DNA of 64,000 nucleotides, taken from NCBI GenBank assembly GCA_035647615.1, contig DASRND010000005.1, positions 1-64,000 of the forward strand, written 5' to 3'. The position numbers were made by a program, and so were the translations under genes. Below the pieces are notes generated by a model that was given only the letters and a program-made list of their open reading frames with translations, had not been told where the DNA came from and did no database searches. This document shows, piece after piece, positions 1 through 6,984 of this stretch (positions within the stretch are counted from its first letter, which is position 1; each line of letters begins with the position of its first letter). Origin of the DNA: Bacteroidales bacterium. GTDB taxonomy: Bacteria > Bacteroidota > Bacteroidia > Bacteroidales > 4484-276.

Positions 1-117
1 TGCTGGAGCTGCGCCCGCCGGTGAAGTGCAGCACCATGCGCCGCCGCTCATCGGCATCAAAGCCAAGTTTGTTGAGCAGGCCGAACAGGCGGCGGTTTTG
101 TGCGTTTGTACGTTTCA
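1..117 (-). CDS. GemA-like (DUF1018/Mu gp16-type) phage protein, 5' part only
   Basis: This is the N-terminal 39 codons of a minus-strand gene that continues past the left edge. The visible start, MKRTNAQNRRLFGLLNKLG, followed by an Arg-rich helix, resembles the N-terminus of Mu gp16/GemA regulatory proteins, which open with a short helix carrying an N/A-Q-x-x-x-L pattern. It is the last visible gene of the leftward early operon of the prophage, directly after a small membrane protein (its ATG follows that stop without a gap). The position after DUF3164 fits the gene order of Mu-like phages. The family call is tentative because most of the protein is missing. Confidence 0.45.
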
Positions 118-324
118 TTAGTTTTTGTTGTTACTAAATAAAAGGATCAATGCGAAAGCGATAAACACCAGCACCATAAAGAGGATGCCGATGCCGGTAT
201 AATCCATAACTGTACACAGCTGCTGCACGCTGAGCTCATGGATGAGCGCGTTGATCGTTGCAGCCGCGAAATAGGCAGCAATCATCACTACCACTGCCCC
301 GGTAATTCGTATAGTTCTTTTCAT
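118..324 (-). CDS. small two-TM phage membrane protein
   Basis: A 68-aa protein with two predicted membrane helices, roughly residues 7-28 and 40-63, joined by a short polar loop and ending in a basic/Asn tail (NNKN). It starts with MKRT, like the next gene. It lies in the leftward early operon of the Mu-like prophage between DUF3164 and the GemA-like gene. I do not recognise a family. Small membrane proteins at this place in transposable phages are common but rarely characterised, so superinfection exclusion or a similar accessory role would be a guess. A REP-like repeat (335-358) sits just upstream of its start. Confidence 0.5.
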   Translation of the reverse strand: MKRTIRITGAVVVMIAAYFAAATINALIHELSVQQLCTVMDYTGIGILFMVLVFIAFALILLFSNNKN

Positions 325-334
325 AGCTGTAGGT

Positions 335-358
335 ATTGCGAGCGTAGCGAAGCAATCT
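335..358. repeat. REP-like inverted repeat (ATTGC...GCAAT)
   Basis: The short imperfect palindrome attgcgagcgtagcgaagca continues as atct. Its ends ATTGCGA and GCAATCT match those of the element at 1009-1041, so two copies of the same type lie within the prophage early operon. A related form with ATTTCGA/GAAATCT ends is at 40099-40131 in the host part. Confidence 0.5.
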
Positions 359-378
359 GCCCGGCTACGCCCTGGTTG

Positions 379-972
379 TTAAATACTGCTGAAATTGAGC
401 TCGATATTACGGTACTCGCCATTTTTGTCCTTCTCCCACACACGCGCATAGCGCTTGCTGTTGTTGCGATTTATCGACTGCTTAATCAGTTCCATTGCCT
501 CCATCCAGGTGGGATGGTTTATCTTTAGCCTGAACAACCCAAGGATCCGCTTTACGTCCATGCGCCCCTTGCGGGTCTCGAATGCCTGGTTGATGATCTG
601 CTGCAAGTCGTGATCCACACCTTGCGTCTTTTCTTCGAGGTAGAGCTTTATCTTTTCGTGCGCCACGCTGATGAGGTCGTCGAACTCGATGCGCTCCTGC
701 ACGCTGATCTCTATCTTTGCATCCCGGTCGAAGGTAGAGATAGAGAAGCCCCCTTTTGAGTTGCCCGGCACGTTGTTGTCGGCCAGCATCTTTTCATACA
801 CTGCATCGCAATCCGCGAGCAGCTCTTCTTTGAATCGTTCGAGCTGTTCGCTTAGCTTTTTAGCCCGCTTCAGGTGCTTGAGCGTAATCCGCTCGCGGTC
901 TTTGTCGAGTTTTGGCACATACTGTGCAGGCACCTCGTTGCCGTTCAGGTCGATCCATTGTTTTTTTGCCAT
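379..972 (-). CDS. DUF3164 family phage protein
   Basis: This 197-aa soluble protein matches in length and pattern the DUF3164 proteins of Mu-like prophages: an N-terminal K-K-x-W-I-D-x-x-G-x-x-V-P segment (residues 3-15), a basic coiled-coil region (about 28-60), a central GGFSISTFD strand with a following Asp-rich turn (about 75-90), and a C-terminal helical part ending in a Y-R-N-I-E-L strand. The biochemical role of DUF3164 is not established. In Mu-like phages it lies in the early region after the transposition genes, as here. Codon use and orientation match the transposase operon. Confidence 0.75.
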   Translation of the reverse strand: MAKKQWIDLNGNEVPAQYVPKLDKDRERITLKHLKRAKKLSEQLERFKEELLADCDAVYEKMLADNNVPGNSKGGFSISTFDRDAKIEISVQERIEFDDLISVAHEKIKLYLEEKTQGVDHDLQQIINQAFETRKGRMDVKRILGLFRLKINHPTWMEAMELIKQSINRNNSKRYARVWEKDKNGEYRNIELNFSSI

Positions 973-1008
973 AATTGTAAAATGTTAATTGTTAATAGTT
1001 AATCGTTC

Positions 1009-1041
1009 ATTGCGATCCGCCAGCCGGCCGAGTAGCAATCT
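1009..1041. repeat. REP-like inverted repeat, second copy in prophage
   Basis: The interval starts ATTGCGATCCGCCAG and ends GTAGCAATCT, giving an ATTGC/GCAAT inverted pair. Its core GATCCGCCAGCCGGCCGA is close to the core of the host element at 40104-40121 (GATCCGCCAACTGGTCGG). It fills most of the gap between the DUF3164 gene and the small ORF upstream of it. Confidence 0.5.
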
Positions 1042-1047
1042 CTTTGA

Positions 1048-1206
1048 CTACTCTACGCCCGCTTCTCTTTCCGTTTTTTTATAGTCATGTCGTGTAGCAT
1101 ATTGTGGCGCACGGTCGTGCGTATTTACTCGCATGCCTGCTATTAGCCAGGCTGCGCCGCCCAATACGACTATGATCATTGCTATAATCCAAATTAATGT
1201 TTCCAT
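1048..1206 (-). CDS. 52-aa single-pass phage membrane protein
   Basis: A short minus-strand ORF starts METLIWIIAMIIVVLGGAAW and ends KKTEREAGVE before a TAG stop. The first 22 residues form one hydrophobic helix with an N-out/C-in pattern, because the tail after it is rich in Arg and Lys. It lies 25 bp downstream of the 101-aa gene and 75 bp upstream of DUF3164, in the same direction. The region before the ATG is A-rich without a Shine-Dalgarno sequence, as elsewhere in this genome. No family is recognised. Being short and hydrophobic, it could be chance, but operon position supports it. Confidence 0.45.
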   Translation of the reverse strand: METLIWIIAMIIVVLGGAAWLIAGMRVNTHDRAPQYATRHDYKKTEREAGVE

Positions 1207-1231
1207 GTTTTTTGTTGTTTTGTTATTTTAC

Positions 1232-1537
1232 CTAATCCCCTGCCGGCATCCGGTAGCTATGCCCGTAGTTGTCGCCCCATTCGGGTTCACCATTCACCTT
1301 TTTCCCTTGACGAATGTTTGTTAGCTTGCGCTTGCACAGTGAAATATCTACCAACAGGCTGTTAATTTTGCCGCTAATAGCTGTGTATTCGCCCAGCAGC
1401 ATACCGGCCTTGCGCTTTCGCAGCAGATTGCCTATTTCGAGCTGCGCAGTCTCAATCTTGTAATTGAGGTCTTTAGCCACGTCCTTTCTGGTCTTGTAGC
1501 TGTTTATCAATTCTTTGCCATTCATAGTTTTAGTCAT
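1232..1537 (-). CDS. hypothetical coiled-coil phage early protein
   Basis: A 101-aa hydrophilic protein, largely helical, with a Lys/Arg-rich central stretch (about residues 15-75) that has heptad-like Leu/Ile spacing. It ends with an aromatic/Gly tail. Its ATG overlaps the stop codon of the upstream 63-aa gene by one base (TAATG), so translation of the two is probably coupled. A second in-frame Met at codon 5 is an alternative start. No known family is recognised; its position in the early operon after the MuB-like ATPase is the only clue to function. Confidence 0.55.
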   Translation of the reverse strand: MTKTMNGKELINSYKTRKDVAKDLNYKIETAQLEIGNLLRKRKAGMLLGEYTAISGKINSLLVDISLCKRKLTNIRQGKKVNGEPEWGDNYGHSYRMPAGD

Positions 1538-1728
1538 TATTTATCCCTGTAATAGCCGTAGCGGTTTATGATTGCCCACAGCGTACCGTTGCTCAGCCCG
1601 TAGCGATTCATCAGCGTTATCATAGCAAACTGAAGGCTTATGTTGCGCTTCATCAGCGCATCAAAATCGGAACGTATCTGTGTGTTTCGGCTGCGCTTGG
1701 CCGCGCTAAGTTCGCAGGGTATTTTCAT
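1537..1728 (-). CDS. hypothetical 63-aa phage protein, possible HTH
   Basis: This small basic protein has a C-terminal half (about residues 28-58) with the spacing of a helix-turn-helix: helix, short turn GLSNGT, then a helix with aromatic residues (LWAIINRYGYY). The N-terminus is Lys/Arg-rich. It starts 3 bp after the MuB-like gene stop and overlaps the next gene by one base, so it belongs to the same polycistronic unit. DNA binding is an inference from shape only. Confidence 0.5.
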   Translation of the reverse strand: MKIPCELSAAKRSRNTQIRSDFDALMKRNISLQFAMITLMNRYGLSNGTLWAIINRYGYYRDK

Positions 1729-1731
1729 AAA

Positions 1732-2709
1732 TTACAGAGCGTTAAATTCGTTGATATTCATTTTGTCCATCTCAAAGCCAAAAGCGTGGGCACGTTTTAC
1801 GGCGCGTTCAGCTTCCTCGTAGTTCCACCATTGGCGGCGGGCTGCTGATATTACCTCCGGGCTGCTAATGCCGCGTGCCCGGCAGTACATATCCATGTCG
1901 TGTACGCCGCCCTCGGCTTCGGCCTTACTCCAGCCTATGTTGGGTATGCGGTGCACTTTCAGGCGGCGGGCAAAAGTGGTGTACTGGTTGCTGTCGTCGC
2001 GCACCGGGAGCCAGCTGTCGGTATCCAGTCCGCTGATGCGGGCTATGCGCCCCTTTACCTCGGTAATGCCAACTATGATGATGCCCATCAGCCCCTCGGT
2101 GGCGGTGTAGAGGTTTTTTATGTTTTTGTAAATCGCATTGCTCAATACCTCGCTCTCGTCGATGATGAGCAGCGGGTTGCTGCCGCTGGTGTTTTCGATG
2201 TGGCGGATAATGGTGTCGTACAGATAGTTGGTGGTGTAGATGCTCCCGGGCTTTTTAAGCTTTGCAAGCTTTATGCCCATGGTCTGGCTCATCTTTAGCA
2301 GCAGCTTGTTCCAGGTGTAGCGGCGATCTACCTTTAGGTAATACACATGGCTGTGCTGCTCGGCAAACTTGCGAAAAACCACACTCTTGCCTATGCCCGT
2401 GTTGCCAACCACCAGGCGCATGTCGCTGCTTTCTTTGCAGCTCCTGGCCAGGTTCCACATTACGCTGTACTGCCGTAGCGAACTTATCAGGTTGCCGGCC
2501 ACTATGTACTCGGCCAGCTTAGCCTCTATGTTGCTGATCAGTTTTGGGGTTAAACTTCTGCTGCCGTTCAGCAAATCGCTTATGGTTCCCTCGCTGCGCC
2601 CGAATATGGCAGCTACTTCGTTGTTGCGCAACTTCTTTTGCGCCTTTAATTGGTTCAGCTTTGCGCTAAGCGCGGCCTGCTGTTGGCTTATTTGTACTTT
2701 TTTTGTCAT
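1732..2709 (-). CDS. MuB-like AAA+ ATPase, transposition target-DNA activator
   Basis: A 325-aa ATPase of the MuB type. Residues ~25-50 form an HTH (NNEVAAIFGRSEGTISDLL) as in Mu B. They are followed by an AAA+ core with Walker A GNTGIGKS (about residues 105-112), Walker B LLIIDE (about 182-187) and a sensor-like IVGI strand. In Mu, B binds target DNA, stimulates the transposase and gives target immunity. I chose the ATG at 2709 because it precedes the conserved HTH; the longer ORF upstream overlaps another candidate gene and is low quality. The gene follows the DDE transposase (3208-5397) in the same direction with a 500-bp gap that holds two competing antisense ORFs. Confidence 0.85.
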   Translation of the reverse strand: MTKKVQISQQQAALSAKLNQLKAQKKLRNNEVAAIFGRSEGTISDLLNGSRSLTPKLISNIEAKLAEYIVAGNLISSLRQYSVMWNLARSCKESSDMRLVVGNTGIGKSVVFRKFAEQHSHVYYLKVDRRYTWNKLLLKMSQTMGIKLAKLKKPGSIYTTNYLYDTIIRHIENTSGSNPLLIIDESEVLSNAIYKNIKNLYTATEGLMGIIIVGITEVKGRIARISGLDTDSWLPVRDDSNQYTTFARRLKVHRIPNIGWSKAEAEGGVHDMDMYCRARGISSPEVISAARRQWWNYEEAERAVKRAHAFGFEMDKMNINEFNAL

Positions 2710-2736
2710 CTTTGCCTGATTTTTAAATTTATAGTT

Positions 2737-3120
2737 ATGAAAGAATTTCCTAAAGAATTTCCTTTTGTTATGGCAGCCTCGTACAAGCTGCACCCGGTTT
2801 TGACAGGGGAGTATAATCTCGATAAAGCCGCAGAAATTCAATCCGTTCTGACATCTTTTGGCAAAGCCTTTGGCATTCGCCTCCGGGCATCCAACGGCCA
2901 TTTTTGGAATGAAGAACATGGCGCAAACCAAAGCGTAGTATCTGTAACTCTTTTTCGGCTGACAGATCAACCCCGTACAGTTTACATGCTTCAAAAAATG
3001 TGTGAGTCTGCATTACAGCTTGTTGCATCGCTTCACGGTGCAGATTTGGAGTTTCGTGCCTACAATCTTGCGGAGTACCGGCTGCATTATCCTTTGCAGA
3101 AGCTTTTTGACGAATCGTAA
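2737..3120 (+). CDS. hypothetical plus-strand ORF antisense to the phage early operon
   Basis: A 127-aa ORF starting MKEFPKEFPFVMAASYKLH and ending LQKLFDES. It has natural codon use and a plausible alpha/beta composition: a helix at ~29-47, then beta-helix-beta in the second half (VVSVTLFRL, a long helix, DLEFRAY). It fills the gap between the transposase and MuB genes on the opposite strand. An A/T-rich leader precedes the ATG, and a box close to the -7 consensus (CATCTTTG, 2707-2714) lies upstream. A minus-strand ORF (2768-3178, 136 aa) overlaps it almost entirely and also has an AT-rich start 30 bp after the transposase, so only one may be real. No family is recognised. Confidence 0.45.
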   Translation: MKEFPKEFPFVMAASYKLHPVLTGEYNLDKAAEIQSVLTSFGKAFGIRLRASNGHFWNEEHGANQSVVSVTLFRLTDQPRTVYMLQKMCESALQLVASLHGADLEFRAYNLAEYRLHYPLQKLFDES

Positions 3121-3207
3121 ATTCATCCCCGGTATCCGGATCAATGATGGTTCTGGTGTGGAATTGTTTGTTTTTCATTGTATATTATATTAGGTGAATA
3201 AAAATGT

Positions 3208-5397
3208 TTAGTCCTGGATGGGGAAATACAATATCTCGCCTGTGTCGGGGTCGGGCACTTCGCGGTATTTCACCTCTTTTTTGGCCTTTTCGGCCTCTGC
3301 TACCAGCCTGTTAAACTCTGCCAGGGCATCCGGGCTTTGCTCACCGGCCTTATCCATCATCTCCTCAGCATTGAGCGTGGCCTTGTCTAACCGGCCCGTA
3401 ATCTTGCGGCCTACCAGGGGCTCGTTTATCAGCTTCTCTACATTGTCGGTGTCGGGCTGCTGCCTGTAGGTGTTTTCTACCTCCGCATTGCGCCGACGGG
3501 CCTCGTCGATCACACCTTTTTGAAAATCGCGCATCTTGTTGTACCCATCGGTGTCGCCCTCGAAGGTGGCAAACATTGGCACCCGCTCTTTGAGCGTCCA
3601 CAGGCCATGGAAGGTATGTCCCTGCCACACCGAAACCGGTTGTCCGTATTGCCCTGCATATACCAGCACTTTGGTACCGGTGGGTATCGCGAGCCATGTG
3701 TCGGCAGCTTTATCGGTATCGTTGATGTCGGGCAGGTAGCGATACTTGTAGTTGTCGTCGCGAATATCTACACCGTTCATGGTCTTTTTTACCTCGTGCA
3801 TGGTGCCGGCCAGCCACAGCAGGGTGGCGTAGTCGAGCTTGGGGGTCTTACTCTCTTTTTCGTCCCACAGTTGCCCCGGGCTTTTGCCCAGGGGCTTGTC
3901 TTCGTAGGTTTCGATGATGTGGCTGTTCCAGTCGCTGATACACTCGGTGCGAAGCCACGCCGAAGCCTGTGCTATGCTGCGGCTGTTGCGCTTGCCTGCG
4001 TCCAGAAAGCGGTCGCCGGGACGGCTGTTGCGGCTGGTGGCCGTGCGGTTCATCCCGTTCCAGCCTTTTAAGTGGCGCAAATACACATTGTCCATCATGC
4101 CTATCAGTGCCTCTACAAACTTGGTGCGGGCTATGCCCTTTTGGCTTGGCATTACGTGTATCTCGTTGTCCTCGCACCAGCGTTTTAGCTCCTTATTGCC
4201 GGGACCATCGTCCATCTGCACTATATATGGTTTGTAGCCGCATTGCAATATGGCTCCTTTCAGGGCTGTAATCATCAGTTCGCTGCTCTCGCTTACGCCG
4301 TGGTGCAATTCCTGGTGCAACAGGCTGAATGTGGCATAATCAAATACCTTTACCACATAAATATGCTGCATTACCTTTTTGCTTCCCGGATCGAACACGT
4401 TTTCGTTGTGTGCTGTGCCATCTATGCCCCAGCAGTAGTTTTTTTGTGTAGGATAGCGGCGGTCGATGGTGGGCACCACGGCGTGGTAAAAATCGGCATA
4501 GCTGCCGCGCTTTAGCTCCAGGCGGTCTCGGTTGCGGCGCAGGTAGCCGCTTATGGTGCCGTAGCTTACGGGCTTATACGCCCCGTCTTTGCGCCACCAG
4601 CCATGCTGGCGGCCATGTTCCACTACGCGGTCATATACCTGCCGGTCGGTGTAGTTGCCATTGGTATATATGCGCTCGGTTACGGCTATTTGCGCCTCGC
4701 TTAGGCGGCTGGCATTGGTATTGCTGCTGCGTTTTACCTCCACAGCCTGGTGTACTTGTTTGCCGGCATCTAATTGCCGTATAATATTATCGAGCCACTG
4801 GCTAAATCGGTAATCGTTTTCGGGTATCTTCTTTATCAGTTGCAGCTTCGGAAGCACTTCCAGGAAGTTGGCCCGCAGGCTACGCATCAGGCGCATATAC
4901 TCGCGCTGGGTGCGGCTGGCCGTGCGCATCTGCTGCACGCGGTCGTAAAGCCAGGCAGCCACGGCACACAACTGGCCATAGCCCAGGCCATCCTGCATGC
5001 TTATGGTATATTGGGCGTAGTGCCCCACGTACTGCAGGCTGTTGCTTTGCACCTCGGCCTGCAGCTCGGCCAGTATATAGGCCGCGTTGAGTTGCAGGTT
5101 GCGGGCGGTGCTGCTAATGGCCACATCGGCCATGTTGGCACCGTGGGCGCGTGCGGTGTCCAGGGCTTCGCGGTAGCCGGCATCGGCTATGTGCAGGGCA
5201 CGCATTATCTGATTGCGCTTGTCGTCATCTTTAATTGATGATAGTATGATCTCGACCGGTTGCCCACGATAGGCTTTGCCTTTCGTTTTTAATTGCTTCC
5301 GCTTTTTAGCATTTTCATATTGACTACGCGTTAAACCGGAATTTAACCACTCTTCCAGGTCGATAATCCAACTATTTACTTTGTCGTCGTATCTCAT
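3208..5397 (-). CDS. MuA-like DDE transposase
   Basis: A 729-aa transposase of the Mu A type. An N-terminal DNA-binding part (residues ~1-300) is followed by an RNase H-fold catalytic core whose acidic triad is visible: D326 in WGIDGT, D396 or D397 in QMDDGPG, and E429 in FVEALIG. A Mu transposase C-terminal beta-barrel region follows (about 540-640, YRYLPDINDTDKAADTWLA onward), then a charged tail. It catalyses strand nicking and transfer during integration and replicative transposition. It is transcribed leftward with MuB and the other early genes. Five 11-bp direct repeats lie immediately upstream (5419-5475). Confidence 0.92.
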   Translation of the reverse strand: MRYDDKVNSWIIDLEEWLNSGLTRSQYENAKKRKQLKTKGKAYRGQPVEIILSSIKDDDKRNQIMRALHIADAGYREALDTARAHGANMADVAISSTARNLQLNAAYILAELQAEVQSNSLQYVGHYAQYTISMQDGLGYGQLCAVAAWLYDRVQQMRTASRTQREYMRLMRSLRANFLEVLPKLQLIKKIPENDYRFSQWLDNIIRQLDAGKQVHQAVEVKRSSNTNASRLSEAQIAVTERIYTNGNYTDRQVYDRVVEHGRQHGWWRKDGAYKPVSYGTISGYLRRNRDRLELKRGSYADFYHAVVPTIDRRYPTQKNYCWGIDGTAHNENVFDPGSKKVMQHIYVVKVFDYATFSLLHQELHHGVSESSELMITALKGAILQCGYKPYIVQMDDGPGNKELKRWCEDNEIHVMPSQKGIARTKFVEALIGMMDNVYLRHLKGWNGMNRTATSRNSRPGDRFLDAGKRNSRSIAQASAWLRTECISDWNSHIIETYEDKPLGKSPGQLWDEKESKTPKLDYATLLWLAGTMHEVKKTMNGVDIRDDNYKYRYLPDINDTDKAADTWLAIPTGTKVLVYAGQYGQPVSVWQGHTFHGLWTLKERVPMFATFEGDTDGYNKMRDFQKGVIDEARRRNAEVENTYRQQPDTDNVEKLINEPLVGRKITGRLDKATLNAEEMMDKAGEQSPDALAEFNRLVAEAEKAKKEVKYREVPDPDTGEILYFPIQD

Positions 5398-5669
5398 AGT
5401 AAAATGGTGTTAAAAGGTGACCGTCCATTCTGACCGTCCATTGACCGTCCATTGACCGTCCATTGACCGTCCATTGTGCAATTTTCTAACATTTCGTTTT
5501 GAATTGCTGCGGGATGTTGACGGGTAAAAATGGCGTGCGAAGCTTGTTTTTTCATGTCTGCGAAGATTTGGTTTCCGAGCTTGTCGAATATTGGTTCCCG
5601 GAAGCGGATCCGATCCGCAGCATCGCGCCTGGCTCCGGGAAGTGGTGTGTGACAACTATCACATTTTGC
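5394..5669 (-). CDS. possible small early phage ORF upstream of the transposase
   Basis: A minus-strand ORF overlaps the transposase start by 4 bp (ATGA-type junction). The open frame reaches 5708, but I trimmed it to a plausible internal start region because the first codons lie over the divergent promoter at 5670-5677; the exact start is uncertain. It contains a CxxC (CDSC) and reads through the 11-bp repeats, giving a repetitive W-T-V-N-G-R-S-M-D-G-Q peptide. That peptide may be a by-product of DNA repeats and not selected protein. It could be a real Mu-type small early gene or just the leader of the transposase. Confidence 0.25.
   Translation of the reverse strand, partial: AKCDSCHTPLPGARRDAADRIRFREPIFDKLGNQIFADMKKQASHAIFTRQHPAAIQNEMLENCTMDGQWTVNGRSMDGQNGRSPFNTILL
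5419..5475. repeat. five direct repeats of GACCGTCCATT (11-bp period)
   Basis: Copies are at 5419-5429, 5432-5442, 5443-5453, 5454-5464 and 5465-5475. The last four are exactly head to tail and the first is offset by 2 bp. The 11-bp period puts each copy on the same face of the helix. The array ends 22 bp before the transposase start codon, a position suited to an operator or a transposase/regulator binding array. Confidence 0.9.
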
Positions 5670-5677
5670 TACATTTG
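5670..5677 (+). promoter_or_regulatory. -7 promoter box TACATTTG for the plus-strand phage ORF
   Basis: The box matches the Bacteroidota -7 consensus TAnnTTTG and lies 30 bp upstream of the ATG at 5707. No clear TTG -33 element is visible at the standard spacing. Confidence 0.5.
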
Positions 5678-5706
5678 CAGTGCTAACCATTAAAATGTAG
5701 TGTATC

Positions 5707-6021
5707 ATGAATATTAAGATTGTGTATGATTGTGATAAAAAGGCCTACCGGTTTATAGATGTAGTGCAGGTACTTGAGGGCATTCGGCAGTCAGGCCCAT
5801 TACAAGGTCTTCAAATTGAGCAGCAGTTAAAAGCCCCTTTGCGCAACATGCTCCCTGAGCATTCGTGCCAGGGCTGCCATTTGCTGCCCGGAGATTGGAA
5901 ACATACTTTGTTCGTTTCAATTCAAGGCGAAACTGCCAGCCAAATATTTTTAGCCGTAAAAGTTCTATTGGACTTTTGTACCTATGCCAGGTACCGAGTC
6001 GAGTTGTTTGTTTCTGATTAG
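5707..6021 (+). CDS. hypothetical plus-strand phage ORF, divergent from the transposase
   Basis: A 104-aa ORF (MNIKIVYDCDKKAYRF... to RYRVELFVSD) on the opposite strand to the early operon, with a -7 box TACATTTG upstream. Its second half has a beta-helix-beta layout (HTLFVSI, helix, YRVELFV) that resembles the end of the other plus-strand phage ORF at 2737-3120; the two could be remote paralogs. A minus-strand ORF at 5753-6031 overlaps it but has poorer composition. No family is recognised. A gene expressed against the lytic operon could be active in lysogeny, which is inference. Confidence 0.55.
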   Translation: MNIKIVYDCDKKAYRFIDVVQVLEGIRQSGPLQGLQIEQQLKAPLRNMLPEHSCQGCHLLPGDWKHTLFVSIQGETASQIFLAVKVLLDFCTYARYRVELFVSD

Positions 6022-6033
6022 ATGTTTTCATAA

Positions 6034-6219
6034 TTATATCTCCTTTAGTTTGTTGCGAAGTTTGCGATCGGCCTCCAGCACGGCACGGCCTGCGCGGGTG
6101 TGGGTGTAGGTGTTTTTGTACAGCACGCGGCTCACGGTGCGCGTGCTAACGCCTGCATGCTGTGCTACCAGTGCATTTGGCAGCCTTCCGGTAAATTTTA
6201 CTTGCTTTTTAGTTTTCAT
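6034..6219 (-). CDS. Ner/Cro-like HTH regulator
   Basis: A 61-aa basic protein with a helix-turn-helix in residues ~14-34 (LPNALVAQHAGVSTRTVSRVL) of the LacI/Cro style, followed by a basic tail. It is the first gene of the leftward early operon and lies divergent from the CI-like repressor at 6297. This is the position of ner/cro in transposable phages, where the protein turns down repressor and early transcription. The repressor promoter (6202-6233) overlaps the 5' end of this gene. Confidence 0.65.
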   Translation of the reverse strand: MKTKKQVKFTGRLPNALVAQHAGVSTRTVSRVLYKNTYTHTRAGRAVLEADRKLRNKLKEI

Positions 6220-6233
6220 TTTATCTATCTTTG
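6202..6233 (+). promoter_or_regulatory. probable promoter of the phage repressor (TTG ... TATCTTTG)
   Basis: A -33 TTG (6202-6204) and a -7 TATCTTTG (6226-6233) are separated by 21 bp on the plus strand, reading toward the repressor at 6297. The promoter overlaps the start of the divergent Ner-like gene, so the two genes could interfere with each other. Confidence 0.5.
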
Positions 6234-6254
6234 ACGTTTTTAGGCGACAAAGTA

Positions 6255-6270
6255 ACTAACAATAGTTAGA
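6255..6270. promoter_or_regulatory. candidate repressor operator, CTAAC-AATA-GTTAG
   Basis: A perfect 5-bp inverted repeat (CTAAC/GTTAG, flanked by A/A, giving 6/6 with the outer T-A) lies in the 77-bp gap between the divergent Ner-like and repressor genes. Related half-sites (aatagta, aatagtta) occur nearby at 6281-6288 and again within the repressor gene at ~6381 and ~6438. Confidence 0.45.
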
Positions 6271-6296
6271 ATAAACAAGAAAATAGTAAGTTTAAT

Positions 6297-6692
6297 TTGA
6301 ATATTTTTAGTAGAATATTGCAGTATATTGATTCTAAAGGGATTACTAAAAACAAGTTTTCTCAAAAGATCGGCCTTTCCAATAGTTACATGACTAAAAT
6401 GGAAGGTAGTAGTAGTGTGGGAAGTAAGATTATTGAGAAAATAGTTAGAGAATATCCTGATATTAACCTCAATTGGTTAATCACCGGGGAGGGAGAGATG
6501 TTAAATGGCCAAAAGGATGAGGGAGTGCCTGGCCATGGGCAGCCGGCAGAGTGCAGCACCTGCCGCTACAAAGCAGACATAGAACGCTACCAGGAGGATA
6601 TAGCCCGCTACCTGGCAGAGATAAACCGCCTGCACCGGCAACTTGCTGCCAAGGAAAATGAGGAGCTTCCCGGTAAACGCCACTCTGCATAA
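6297..6692 (+). CDS. CI-like phage repressor (XRE-type HTH), TTG start
   Basis: A 131-aa protein. Residues ~1-65 form an XRE-type HTH (ITKNKFSQKIGLSNSYMTKME) ending in the phrase INLNWLITGEGEM, typical of Bacteroidota phage/XRE repressors. Residues ~75-131 carry a CxxC (CSTC) and an amphipathic coiled coil that may dimerise. No S24 peptidase domain is present, so RecA-stimulated self-cleavage is unlikely for this protein. The only in-frame start before the HTH is TTG at 6297, as an in-frame TAG lies at 6267-6269. It is divergent from the leftward early operon and is the natural lysogeny repressor. The 3' half is GC-richer than the 5' half. Confidence 0.75.
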   Translation: MNIFSRILQYIDSKGITKNKFSQKIGLSNSYMTKMEGSSSVGSKIIEKIVREYPDINLNWLITGEGEMLNGQKDEGVPGHGQPAECSTCRYKADIERYQEDIARYLAEINRLHRQLAAKENEELPGKRHSA

Positions 6693-6984
6693 TGAAGGTC
6701 GTGCGGGGGCGGGATTCACAATAATAAGTATGCTATCCTGGCTTTAAGGTTGTATCATGGTTGTTTTACACTAACTCGTACTCATATTCTCAAATCTTCG
6801 CACGCAATTCTCATTCTCACTCATTTTATCCTCAAAACTAAATTCACCCCCACTCATAGTACCGCCAAATTAAATTTCCGTTTTAAAACATTTCATCCCT
6901 AAATACCTACTCTAACGCCCTATTTATAGGGTTTTCAGTTGTTTTTATGGTTTTGCCTTATTTTCACATTTGGGTTTTGCCCCC
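6693..6984. mobile_element. probable prophage terminal region and junction with host DNA
   Basis: No gene is seen in this 290-bp stretch. It should contain the prophage end, because the repressor is the outermost phage gene and the next gene (6985-8061) is a host methyltransferase. Three copies of ATTCTCA (6786-6792, 6807-6813, 6813-6819) and related ctcat motifs could be transposase end-binding sites, and CCCTATTTATAGGG (6918-6931) is an inverted repeat. The exact end (a terminal CA followed by a short host duplication) cannot be fixed from one side. Confidence 0.4.

Noticed and set aside
2768..3178. 136-codon minus-strand ORF between transposase and MuB genes
   Set aside because: It has a plausible start after the transposase, but its C-terminal half has poor composition and it is fully overlapped by the plus-strand ORF with better codon use. 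Not excluded, so mentioned under the plus-strand entry.
5753..6031. 92-codon minus-strand ORF opposite 5707-6021
   Set aside because: Composition is poor and the plus-strand frame has a promoter box and better pattern.
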